Assembly: GCA_018304635.1 (NCBI GenBank)
Contig: JAGVVW010000003.1
Coordinates: 1 to 49,962, forward strand
Direction: 5' to 3'
DNA: 49,962 nt
From: Candidatus Aenigmatarchaeota archaeon
GTDB taxonomy: Archaea; Aenigmatarchaeota; Aenigmatarchaeia; GW2011-AR5; JACRMX01
A program made the translations under genes and the position numbers. The notes below the pieces were generated by a model that had not been told where the DNA came from, did not search any database, and saw only the letters and a program-made list of their open reading frames with translations. This document shows positions 9,794-18,333 of this stretch, one piece after another; the stretch's first letter is position 1, and every line of letters begins with the position of its first letter.

Positions 9794-9979
9794 CTACTTT
9801 TTCTGTCCCCTGCTTTCCTTTGCCTTGAGCCTAAGAGCCCGCCTTCCGCATTTTCTGCATTTTATCTTGCCACGAATAACACGCATTCTGTCTGAACGAA
9901 TTTTTGCATTGCATTTCATGCATATAAAAATATTAGTAAATAATCGCGATGTTGCAACCGGATGAATTTTCTTTGACAT
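9794..9979 (-). CDS. rpl40e: ribosomal protein L40e-like
   Basis: RLFTNIFICMKCNAKIR...IKCRKCGRRALRLKAKE matches the archaeal L40e pattern. Confidence 0.8.
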   Translation of the reverse strand: MSKKIHPVATSRLFTNIFICMKCNAKIRSDRMRVIRGKIKCRKCGRRALRLKAKESRGQKK

Positions 9980-10026
9980 AAGAGTTATTTCGTATAGTTA
10001 TCTTTTTATAGGTTTTTTAAGTTATT

Positions 10027-10683
10027 GTGCAGGATAATATTGCTTATATGACATCAGAAATCGATTTCAATATAGCTATTTCAGGCACTCCAGGCACAGG
10101 CAAAACAACAGTTGCAAATTCGTTGCAGAGAATGTTAAAAACGAAATTAGTGATAATAACCGAATTAGTTAAACAGGGAAAGGTAAAATTTAAACTGGAT
10201 GAAAAAAGAAATTGCAAAATCATTGATGCGGATGAGCTGGATAAAGTAATAAATGAAAAAGGTGTTATTATAGAAGGCCTGATTTCTCATATGCTGGATT
10301 GTAAATTTGTTTTCATCCTAAGATGCAATCCAATTGTGCTCAGAAGCAGGCTTAGGAAAAGACGGTGGCAGGAAAAAAAAATAAGAGAAAATGTTGACGC
10401 GGAAATTTTAGACAGCATTGCCATAAGTGCCAGCCAATATCACAAGAGAAGCAACATATTTGAAATTGATACGACACATCAGAAACCTGAACAAATAGCC
10501 AGAATTATCAGAAAAATTATTCAGGCATACATTAGAAGAAGGCATAAAAAGTTTTCTGAAGAATATAAATTCGGAAAGATTAATTGGACAAAAGATTATG
10601 GAAAAATGCTGATAAGAAATATCAATCAAAATTCACATAAAGTGATGCTAAAAGGTGGAGAAAGTAACAGAAAAGAAAATTAA
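10027..10683 (+). CDS. Fap7/AK6-like adenylate kinase
   Basis: IAISGTPGTGKTTVANSL P-loop; IIEGLISHML; FILRCNPIVLRSRLRKRRWQEKKIREN. Confidence 0.85.
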   Translation: MQDNIAYMTSEIDFNIAISGTPGTGKTTVANSLQRMLKTKLVIITELVKQGKVKFKLDEKRNCKIIDADELDKVINEKGVIIEGLISHMLDCKFVFILRCNPIVLRSRLRKRRWQEKKIRENVDAEILDSIAISASQYHKRSNIFEIDTTHQKPEQIARIIRKIIQAYIRRRHKKFSEEYKFGKINWTKDYGKMLIRNINQNSHKVMLKGGESNRKEN

Positions 10684-10707
10684 TAATAAGCGAAGATTGC
10701 CAAAATC

Positions 10708-10750
10708 TTTCTTTCCGTACACGAGTCTTTCTTTTTTGAAAAAAGAAAAA
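10708..10750. repeat. leader element E (tttctttccgtacacgagtctttcttttttgaaaaaagaaaa)
   Basis: Near-match to leader D at 44642; CTTTCTTTTTT/AAAAAGAAA inverted repeat; 17 nt before the likely htpX ATG (10768). Confidence 0.7.
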
Positions 10751-10767
10751 GCTTGAGGTGTTTGTCT

Positions 10768-11565
10768 ATGTCAAGTATTAGGGTTGTATTGCTGTTTGGG
10801 TTGCTCATAGGCATATTCTTAGCCATAGGCTTTTATTTTGCTGGTATTTTTGGCGCTATTACAGGCCTTGTTATAGCAACTTTTCTGAATATTATAATGT
10901 ATTGGTTTTCTGACAAATGGGTCCTCGCAATGTATAAGGCAAAACCCTGTGATGACAAGGAGATTAAAAGTATTATAAAAGGCCTGAGTGACAAAGCAAA
11001 AATACCTGTTCCTGCATTGTACATTATTGACACAGATATGCCAAATGCATTTGCAACTGGCAGATCACCAAAGCGTTCTGCAGTTGCTGTGACCAGAGGA
11101 CTGGTTGAAAAGCTTAATAAAAATGAATTAAAAGGGGTCTTAGCTCATGAAATATCCCATATTAAAAATCGCGATACACTCGTGAGCGTGGTTGCAGCGA
11201 CACTCGCTGGTGCAATTTCATGGATAGGATACGTATTCATGTTTGATGATGACAGAAATATTGTAGGATCAATTTTAATTTTCATTTTGGCTCCGATCGC
11301 AGCTATGTTGATTCAGATGGCAATTTCTCGAAGCAGGGAATTTGGAGCTGATAAAACAGGAGCAGATCTTAGTAATCCGTTTGATCTGGCATCAGCACTT
11401 GAAAAAATTTCAGAAGCACCTAAAATCAAAGCCAGCAATCCATCTGCAGCTCATTTATTTATTGTGAATCCATTCTCTGGCGGAGCTGTACTGGAATTAT
11501 TTTCAACACACCCGCGAATTGAAGAAAGAATTCGCAGGCTGAATAACATGAAAGTGAAGTTCTGA
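10768..11565 (+). CDS. htpX: HtpX-like membrane zinc metalloprotease (M48)
   Basis: GVLAHEISHIKNRD HExxH motif; FGADKTGADL; ATG start preferred over TTG at 10753. Confidence 0.92.
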   Translation: MSSIRVVLLFGLLIGIFLAIGFYFAGIFGAITGLVIATFLNIIMYWFSDKWVLAMYKAKPCDDKEIKSIIKGLSDKAKIPVPALYIIDTDMPNAFATGRSPKRSAVAVTRGLVEKLNKNELKGVLAHEISHIKNRDTLVSVVAATLAGAISWIGYVFMFDDDRNIVGSILIFILAPIAAMLIQMAISRSREFGADKTGADLSNPFDLASALEKISEAPKIKASNPSAAHLFIVNPFSGGAVLELFSTHPRIEERIRRLNNMKVKF

Positions 11566-11678
11566 ATAACTAATGAGAGAAAAGAAATTTTAAAGCTGGA
11601 AAAATAAAACGGAATTGGTTTTTGGAAGAGGCAGTGAAAACAGGCAAGATAAAATTGTGGGAAAATTTAAAGCATTGA

Positions 11679-11942
11679 TTATTCCTTTTTCAGTCTTTTC
11701 TTATAGATTTTATCTCGATGATCAAAATCAAGAAGATAAATTTTATTATTCCGATAGACATAAAGCAGTCTGAAGGGTGGAATATATATTTTTCTCACAC
11801 TTTTTTCATGACTTAAAAAATCCCCTATTTCAGGATTCTCGATTATTTTCGTAAGTTGCTTAAGTATTCTTTCCTTTAATTGCCGGTCTTTTATCTTTTT
11901 TGTTTGTTTATCGAATTCATCTGATTTTATGACTTTCATCAA
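11679..11942 (-). CDS. RelE/ParE-type toxin
   Basis: VRKIYIPPFRLLYVYRNNKIYLLDFDHRDKIYK RelE-like core; follows an AbrB antitoxin. Confidence 0.8.
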   Translation of the reverse strand: MMKVIKSDEFDKQTKKIKDRQLKERILKQLTKIIENPEIGDFLSHEKSVRKIYIPPFRLLYVYRNNKIYLLDFDHRDKIYKKRLKKE

Positions 11943-11950
11943 GGCACCTG

Positions 11951-12244
11951 CTATATTTTAACCCATTTCTTCATATCCCTGAGAAATTCGTCCTTTGTCT
12001 GAACAATTAATTGACCTTTTTCAATTTCCTTTAGTCTCCTTTCAGCTATTTTAACATCTACCATGTCTTCCTTAAGTTGCTCAATGATTTTAGCTTTCAA
12101 TCTTTTCATCTGCTGAAAAATCAGCTTATCCTCACTCCTGAAAACAATAAATTTTTCACCTTTCTTTATCTGTAGCTCCTCTCTGAATTCCTGAGGTATT
12201 ACTACCTGACCTCTTTCTCCAACTTTGGATATCTCTATCTCCAT
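11951..12244 (-). CDS. AbrB-family antitoxin
   Basis: KVGERGQVVIPQEFREELQIKKGEKFIVF. Confidence 0.85.
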   Translation of the reverse strand: MEIEISKVGERGQVVIPQEFREELQIKKGEKFIVFRSEDKLIFQQMKRLKAKIIEQLKEDMVDVKIAERRLKEIEKGQLIVQTKDEFLRDMKKWVKI

Positions 12245-12331
12245 TTTTAATCACCTATATGATAAATATGACTAATCATATTTAAAGCTATCGAGCAAAT
12301 AATACTGAGACAAATTAATTACAAGACAAAA

Positions 12332-12847
12332 TTATTTTCTGCTATAAATTAGAGACATCAAAGCCAGTAAACAGCCACGTTTATTAGGTGCATTTCCTGT
12401 TTCTATATCGCTTTCTGCTGGGTTTTCCGCTGGTGCTGCTGAAGTAATAACTGGCTCTATTATTCTTTCTGTCATCGGAATACGCTCACCATTAATTATT
12501 GCATTTACTTTATTCGGGTTCCCGAGGAAATATGATTTTTGCATATATTCATAACCGAACTCTGCCCATCTTTCACGCTCAATTATTTCAATCCCGTGCG
12601 ACATACCTATTAGTCTGCCCTGATAGCTTCTATCATGCAAGGTTTTGGCTATGTCAGGACCCTGTGTCAATCCTCTTTCATTGTTCATGTCGCAGAAAAT
12701 CATATCATATTCGAATAAACTGTCAAAGTTATACGGAAAATCCATAGTTTCATACTCTATATCCGATCTCGATCTTTGCAAGTCCTGAAAATATATTTCT
12801 ATGATTTTTCTCGTACTCACATTATCGTCTATTGTACATATCCTCAT
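12332..12847 (-). CDS. divergent CheY-like receiver-domain protein with C-terminal extension
   Basis: MRICTIDDNVSTRKIIEIYF, YDMIFCDMN; no kinase nearby. Confidence 0.55.
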   Translation of the reverse strand: MRICTIDDNVSTRKIIEIYFQDLQRSRSDIEYETMDFPYNFDSLFEYDMIFCDMNNERGLTQGPDIAKTLHDRSYQGRLIGMSHGIEIIERERWAEFGYEYMQKSYFLGNPNKVNAIINGERIPMTERIIEPVITSAAPAENPAESDIETGNAPNKRGCLLALMSLIYSRK

Positions 12848-12883
12848 TTTTCACTGCCCCATAATTAACAGTAAATGAAAAAC

Positions 12884-13831
12884 TTAAATAATTAATTTCC
12901 TAACCTTTGCCACGAAAAATCCATTGGTTCCATTGTGCTGCGGATAAATTCGCAGGCATTTTTTAATGTCTTTATGAAACTGCTTTCCATTCCATGACGT
13001 TAGGCTGTGTGATGATGCAAGGCCTTTGATTTTTATTTCTTCAAGCCCGGCGTTGTTGTTTTTCATCAGCCCGCTGATTACAGCTTCATTTTCTTCCGGT
13101 GAAAATGTGCAGGTTGAATAAACCAAAATACCTCCAGGCTTGAGCAAAGACCATGCATTTGTTAAAATCTGATGCTGCATTCTGGATAACCGCTGGATTC
13201 TTTTCAATGACCAGAGTTTCATTGTTTTTTCTATTTTATTTATAATTCCTTCACCACTGCATGGCGCATCAACCAGAATCCGGTCAAAATTCATGTTATG
13301 TTTAAACTTCAGAAATCTGGCATCTTTGTTTGTTATTGTAATATTTCTTATGTTGTATCTTTTTACATTTTCTCTCAATCGCTTAATTCTGTTTCTGTCT
13401 ATATCATTTGCCACAACCCATTCTGCCTTCTGGCAAATATCTATTGTTTTGGATCCGGGTGCAGCACAGATATCCAGAACTTCTTTTTCTCCTGGTTCAA
13501 GAGCAATAACAGGCACACATGATATCGGGTCTTTGATAAAAACTTTATCAGGATATTCCCTGAAAATTTCATTTGCCTGCTCTGTAAAGTAGCATTCACT
13601 GGACCACGGAACAGGATATACACCAAATGCTGTTTTTAATTGTTCTTCAATACTGCTGTCAAAAATCTGAACAGCTTTTTGTGTGCGTTTGGAATAAATA
13701 TCAGGGTTTATGCCAAGCTTTTCGAGCCTTTTAATAAATTCAGATGAGAATTGCATTATATTTCTTGGTACAGAATGTTTTTGAGGTTGAGTTCGTTTTG
13801 TGTATGATTTTTTCAGCCTCCAACGAACCAT
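12884..13831 (-). CDS. NOL1/NOP2/Sun family RNA m5C methyltransferase
   Basis: LDICAAPGSKT, ILVDAPCSGEG, LVYSTCTFSPEENE. The extreme N-terminus may be encoded within element B. Confidence 0.93.
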   Translation of the reverse strand: MVRWRLKKSYTKRTQPQKHSVPRNIMQFSSEFIKRLEKLGINPDIYSKRTQKAVQIFDSSIEEQLKTAFGVYPVPWSSECYFTEQANEIFREYPDKVFIKDPISCVPVIALEPGEKEVLDICAAPGSKTIDICQKAEWVVANDIDRNRIKRLRENVKRYNIRNITITNKDARFLKFKHNMNFDRILVDAPCSGEGIINKIEKTMKLWSLKRIQRLSRMQHQILTNAWSLLKPGGILVYSTCTFSPEENEAVISGLMKNNNAGLEEIKIKGLASSHSLTSWNGKQFHKDIKKCLRIYPQHNGTNGFFVAKVRKLII

Positions 13832-14052
13832 GACGCATTTGATAGATTTTTATAGATGCGTCTCGTGGGAACCATGACGCATCGAAGATGCGTCTTTCGT
13901 TCGTGATGGAGAGACTGGAATGTTGTAAACATGAGATGTTTACGACACATGTAATTCCAAAGGAATTATAATGAATCTTTTATATGATTTTACATCTCAA
14001 ACCACATCAATTTTCTTTGCCGCCATTGAAAATTGGGTAAAGAAAATCTTCA
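13806..14052. repeat. nested palindromic element B
   Basis: Two GACGCAT..ATGCGTC palindromes in tandem, GTAAACAT-gag-ATGTTTAC, TAATTCC-aaa-GGAATTA, ATTTTCTTTGCC../..GGGTAAAGAAAAT. Confidence 0.8.
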
Positions 14053-14063
14053 TCATATACAAA

Positions 14064-15659
14064 TCAAATCTGTTTCCTGATTCTTCTTTCCTGTCTTGTT
14101 GCTATTGTTGTGCCATATGCCCGCTTAGAAAGAATTGTTCTAATCAAATCTAGATTGTTTCCAGGAAGTATAACTTCTTTTTCATGAATTATATTATTCA
14201 TATAAGGCCCCACAGCCATGTCCCATATATCCATTATCATTGACAATCCATATCTGGTTGCAGGGTTTGATTTTTTTAGGATGTCGTTGCCAAGCACTCT
14301 TATCCATTTGATGCTGTGATTATTGCACACAGCCAGAAGTTCCCAGTGAGCATAGCTCATTTTTTCTTTTGTAAAGCCCTCCTCTTTTTGCAATTGGGTA
14401 GCTTCCATCGGAACAAAAAACAATGGAATTATCAGGCTTTTATAATTTCTTAAATCTTCAATCAGTTCAATTGTTTCAACCATGTCCTGCTCTTTTTCTC
14501 CAGGCAGGCCCATGATTAATGTTGCGCATGGCACCCAATTGTTGTCATGGAGCAGCTGGAAGCTGTCATGAACAACATTTTTCCATTGTTCTGGCTTGAA
14601 TGGTGAGGTTTTTCCCTGCATATGTTTTTTGATTAAATCAATACTGGCTGTTTCAATTCCTGTCTGGCCTGATATCCATGGCGAATCTTTGGAACCAAGC
14701 TCTAATATTTCTGACAACTGCTCAATTAATTTTGGCTCCTGCAAAGCTGAAGAAAGTGCGAGATGGCTTATGCTGACGTTTTTGGGTTCAGTAATTTTTG
14801 TCACAGCTCTGAAGAGTTTTATAACTTCTTCCGGATTAACATTAATTTTATTTGCTTTATACCTGATTACATCTTCAGCATGCAAAATTACATGTTGTTC
14901 ACCTGATGCCTGATTTACCTGAATCTCGCTTATTATTTTCTTTATTGGATAACACCTGAAATTCCTCATTGTCGGGCTGCAGAACTTACATCCCCTACCG
15001 CAGCCGCGTGCTATTTCCACCAGACCGCATATAGATGGTTTCCTGATCAGTGGTATTTTATCAACGTCAACAACTCTGCCTTCAATAATTCTCGGCAAAG
15101 GCTCGCCTTTTATGGCTTTTTCAAAAAGTTCGCCAACAACCAGTTCACCTTCACCTAACACTATTGTATCTGCATTTACTTTTTCATTAATCAACTGCCA
15201 CGAACCCGGGCCTCCTACAATTTTTTTCAGGTGCTTGTAATTTTCTAAGGAGTTTATCAACTCTCTGAATTTACTGGCTGAAAATGCCTGTGTTTGCGGA
15301 GCTTCAATAAGCTGTGTCAATATTCGTGTTGTCGGGCCTTTGCCCATAATATCATTTCCACAAATACCAACAACTTTGGCGTCTTTAGCAAATCTGTGAA
15401 TTTCTGTTGGCTGGACAACAGCTATATCCTCTTCATTAAATCCGTATTCAATCAAAGCTGCCTCAATTTTTCTCAGGCCATAAGGTGACTGTTTTACAAT
15501 GCCGTCTTTTTCATACTCGACAGAAGGTGCAAACATCCTGTAAAATACAAAATCAGGAATATATTTTCTTGGAAAACAAGTAGCAAAACCAGTAAATATA
15601 ATATCATTATAGCTGCTCATCCACGAACGGTCAGCTGTTAATATAATTTTGGGTGGCAT
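14064..15659 (-). CDS. B12-binding-domain-type radical SAM protein
   Basis: EIARGCGRGCKFCSPTMRNF (CxxxCxxC-type cluster motif); N-terminal Rossmann-like region. Confidence 0.85.
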   Translation of the reverse strand: MPPKIILTADRSWMSSYNDIIFTGFATCFPRKYIPDFVFYRMFAPSVEYEKDGIVKQSPYGLRKIEAALIEYGFNEEDIAVVQPTEIHRFAKDAKVVGICGNDIMGKGPTTRILTQLIEAPQTQAFSASKFRELINSLENYKHLKKIVGGPGSWQLINEKVNADTIVLGEGELVVGELFEKAIKGEPLPRIIEGRVVDVDKIPLIRKPSICGLVEIARGCGRGCKFCSPTMRNFRCYPIKKIISEIQVNQASGEQHVILHAEDVIRYKANKINVNPEEVIKLFRAVTKITEPKNVSISHLALSSALQEPKLIEQLSEILELGSKDSPWISGQTGIETASIDLIKKHMQGKTSPFKPEQWKNVVHDSFQLLHDNNWVPCATLIMGLPGEKEQDMVETIELIEDLRNYKSLIIPLFFVPMEATQLQKEEGFTKEKMSYAHWELLAVCNNHSIKWIRVLGNDILKKSNPATRYGLSMIMDIWDMAVGPYMNNIIHEKEVILPGNNLDLIRTILSKRAYGTTIATRQERRIRKQI

Positions 15660-15997
15660 TGGTGAAATCTATATTTATTACTCTTTTAATACTTGTGTTC
15701 GAAAATGAGTCGTGGGAAATTTTTCCTACTCATGGGAAAAAGAATAAAAAGGCGAACGCTACATAACACCCTGACGAATCGCCACTATGTGTTAAGAAAA
15801 GGAAAGGTTTCACCTGTATCTGTCTCTGTCACTCTTTTTACAACATTCAAATCTTTCTTATTATGAATTCCGTAGTAATGTACTGAACATACTTCAACAA
15901 TTTTCATATAATTACCTCCAACCTGTCGTGTAAAACAACGAAATATTTTCTCTGTTCTTTTGTAAATCCATTATTGTAAATCCATTACTCATCTTAC

Positions 15998-16105
15998 TCA
16001 CTTCCTGCTTGCAAATTCTTTACCACAAAATCCGCAGAATACAAGACCCCGAGCTTCCACTATGCGGCCTTCTTTACAGCTTCTACAATGTTTTATTCCT
16101 GACAT
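15998..16105 (-). CDS. 35-aa zinc-ribbon microprotein (MSGIKHCRSCKEGRIVEARGLVFCGFCGKEFASRK)
   Basis: CxxC...CxxC; not in the supplied ORF track. Confidence 0.45.
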   Translation of the reverse strand: MSGIKHCRSCKEGRIVEARGLVFCGFCGKEFASRK

Positions 16106-16527
16106 AAAAATCGCCTTAATCATCACCCAAAACACCTAATGTCTTTTCTGCAATTCTTTCACACTATGGTCATGGGCCGGGGTGAATCGTATAATCTGAT
16201 ATTGTGTTCACTTATTTCATATGCACTGGTTAATTGAATCATATACTATTCACCTTTTTTAATCAGATATTACTACTACCGAAAAGTATTAAAAGGTTTT
16301 TCGCTTCTTAAAGGTAGTTATTTCATTAGTTCAAACTCGGATATTCTTATAACATATGTATTTATCGTAAAAATGACATCAAATTCCTTTCAGTATAACC
16401 CGATCACGACACACGCAACCAGAATCCGGTGGGATTGTGTTCCCACTAACATATCTATATATCTCCAAAGAATAAAAGCTTTGCGTAAATCCTACCTAAT
16501 TTTCGTAACGTGTATTTTCAAAAATAT

Positions 16528-16582
16528 ATTCAGCAAACTGAATGCAAAATACTTTCACATTCAGCAAACTGAATGCAAAATA
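16528..16582. promoter_or_regulatory. tandem operator-like inverted repeats (2 x ATTCAGcaaaCTGAATGCAAAATA)
   Basis: Two identical 24-nt copies (16528-16551 and 16559-16582), period 31 bp, each with a 6-bp inverted repeat; followed by a TATA-like TTTAAATA. Confidence 0.6.
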
Positions 16583-16640
16583 AAACTTTAAATATTCTAA
16601 ATATACAAAATCAAATACATTTGAAAAGAGAGGTATCCTT

Positions 16641-16739
16641 ATGAAAAAATTCGAAGATGATTATGAAAGTGATCCATTCGACGATGATGATTTTGATGAA
16701 GAAGAAGATGACGACTCTTTCCCCGAGGATGAAGAATGA
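16641..16739 (+). CDS. 32-aa ultra-acidic microprotein (MKKFEDDYESDPFDDDDFDEEEDDDSFPEDEE)
   Basis: GAGAGGT just upstream of ATG; TGA overlaps the ATG of the Trm5-like gene (ATGA at 16736-16739). Confidence 0.6.
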   Translation: MKKFEDDYESDPFDDDDFDEEEDDDSFPEDEE

Positions 16740-17560
16740 AGTTAAAACAAAAACTGAAAAGCATTGTTCCGGAATGCTTGTTTGATTTTATTCCGAATTC
16801 TTTTGACATTCTGGGAAGCGGGGAAAGGGCAATAATTATTATTGATCTTCCCAGCGAACTAAAGAAGTACAAAAAACAGGTTGCTGAAGCTCTTCTTGAA
16901 TTGTATAAAAACGCTGTTTGCATTCTGAATAGAACACACAGCCGCGAGGGTATGTTCAGAAATTATAAATATGAAATTCTTACTGGTTCAAATGACACAG
17001 AAGTCATACATAAGGAACATGGATTAAGGTTTTTAGTTGATCCGCGAAAAGCTTATTTTTCCTGCCGGGAATCAACAGAACGCAGCAGATTGCAGCAGCT
17101 TGTGAAAACTACAGATAATGTAATGGTATTTTTTGCTGGTATCGGGCCAATACCTGTCTATCTGGCAAAAAAATGCCGCAGGGTTGTTGGTATAGAAACC
17201 AACCCAAAAGCTGTGGAATATTTTAAGGAAAATATAAGGTTAAACAAGCTGAACAATGTTGAAGCTGTATCAGGTGATGTCAGGGTAAAAATTGAAAAAT
17301 TCTCCGGCAAGTTTGACCGTGTTTTTATGCCACTGCCGCATGAAGCTTTGAATTATCTGGATGAAGCTGTCAGCTGCCTGAAGCACAGAGGAATTATCCA
17401 TATTTATTTCTTTTCAGGCGAGGATGAATTGAAAGAAAAGCAGAAAGAAATCAGGAAACTGATTCGCGGTAAAGTAAGTTTCAGAAAGCCCCAGAAAGTT
17501 TTGCCATGGGGACCCGGAATATATAAATATAGGCTGGATATTGAGGTGGAGAAATCCTGA
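16736..17560 (+). CDS. Trm5/TYW2-family tRNA (guanine37-N1)-methyltransferase-like
   Basis: FLVDPRKAYFSCRESTERSRLQQL, VMVFFAGIGPIPVYLAKKC, GIETNPKAVEYFKENIRLN, MPLPHEAL. Confidence 0.88.
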   Translation: MKLKQKLKSIVPECLFDFIPNSFDILGSGERAIIIIDLPSELKKYKKQVAEALLELYKNAVCILNRTHSREGMFRNYKYEILTGSNDTEVIHKEHGLRFLVDPRKAYFSCRESTERSRLQQLVKTTDNVMVFFAGIGPIPVYLAKKCRRVVGIETNPKAVEYFKENIRLNKLNNVEAVSGDVRVKIEKFSGKFDRVFMPLPHEALNYLDEAVSCLKHRGIIHIYFFSGEDELKEKQKEIRKLIRGKVSFRKPQKVLPWGPGIYKYRLDIEVEKS

Positions 17561-17605
17561 AAACATTTCCTATTGTTCATCCTTGTGGTAAAGTTCCAGG
17601 AATAA

Positions 17606-17797
17606 TTAGCATGTCTTTAACTCCTTGAGGAAATTATTTTTAGTTTTAGTCTCAAATCTACCTTTATCACGTTCCTGCCAGGCTTTTTCAGTTCTATCTG
17701 CAAATTCGAAATCTTTTTTCAAGTCATTTGCTATGCTTCTCATATTTCTCATTATAATTCTTCCACGGTCCTTTACCATTAAAAACTCATCTCCCAC
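17606..17797 (-). CDS. small antitoxin-like orphan protein
   Basis: Short charged ORF with a helical C-terminus resembling antitoxin tails; weak. Confidence 0.35.
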   Translation of the reverse strand: MGDEFLMVKDRGRIIMRNMRSIANDLKKDFEFADRTEKAWQERDKGRFETKTKNNFLKELKTC

Positions 17798-17826
17798 ATT
17801 TAAAGGTTTAGGACTATTTAATATCC

Positions 17827-18285
17827 ATGGAAGAATGTCTTTTCTGCAAAATTGCAGCTGGAAAAATTCCCATTAAAAGAGTCTACGAAGATGAACATAC
17901 CGTGGCTTTTTTGGATATTAATCCTGCCAGCGAAGGCCATACTCTGGTAATTCCAAAAAAACATGCTGCGACAATCATGGAAATGGACGAGGATGACCTG
18001 AAACATCTTAGTTCAACTGTCAGGAAACTGAGCAGTCATATCATGAGTGTATTGAAGCCGGAAGGAATAAATATTCTTCAGAATAATGGCAAAGCTGCTG
18101 GCCAGCTTGTGCATCATGTTCATTTTCATATAATTCCGAGAAATGAGGGCGATAAAATCACAATAGCATTTCCGCGCGGGCAGACAGATGAAACTGGACT
18201 GGAAACGACGAAACTAAAGATTGCCATTACTTCTTCTGGGAATAAACAACAAAGCCATTCTGTAAAAGGGGCATTTGGTTTTTAA
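17827..18285 (+). CDS. HIT family protein
   Basis: CLFCKIAAGKIPIKRVYEDE...GQLVHHVHFHIIPR. Confidence 0.95.
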   Translation: MEECLFCKIAAGKIPIKRVYEDEHTVAFLDINPASEGHTLVIPKKHAATIMEMDEDDLKHLSSTVRKLSSHIMSVLKPEGINILQNNGKAAGQLVHHVHFHIIPRNEGDKITIAFPRGQTDETGLETTKLKIAITSSGNKQQSHSVKGAFGF

Positions 18286-18333
18286 TTCAGGAATTTCAAG
18301 TTTTTTATAAGAAACAGTGCGTATGAATTAATT

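Noticed and set aside
16373-16500. Possible tRNA (CCGGTGGGATTGTGTTCCCAC segment)
   Set aside because: No cloverleaf, no GGTTCRANYCC T-arm and no acceptor pairing visible.
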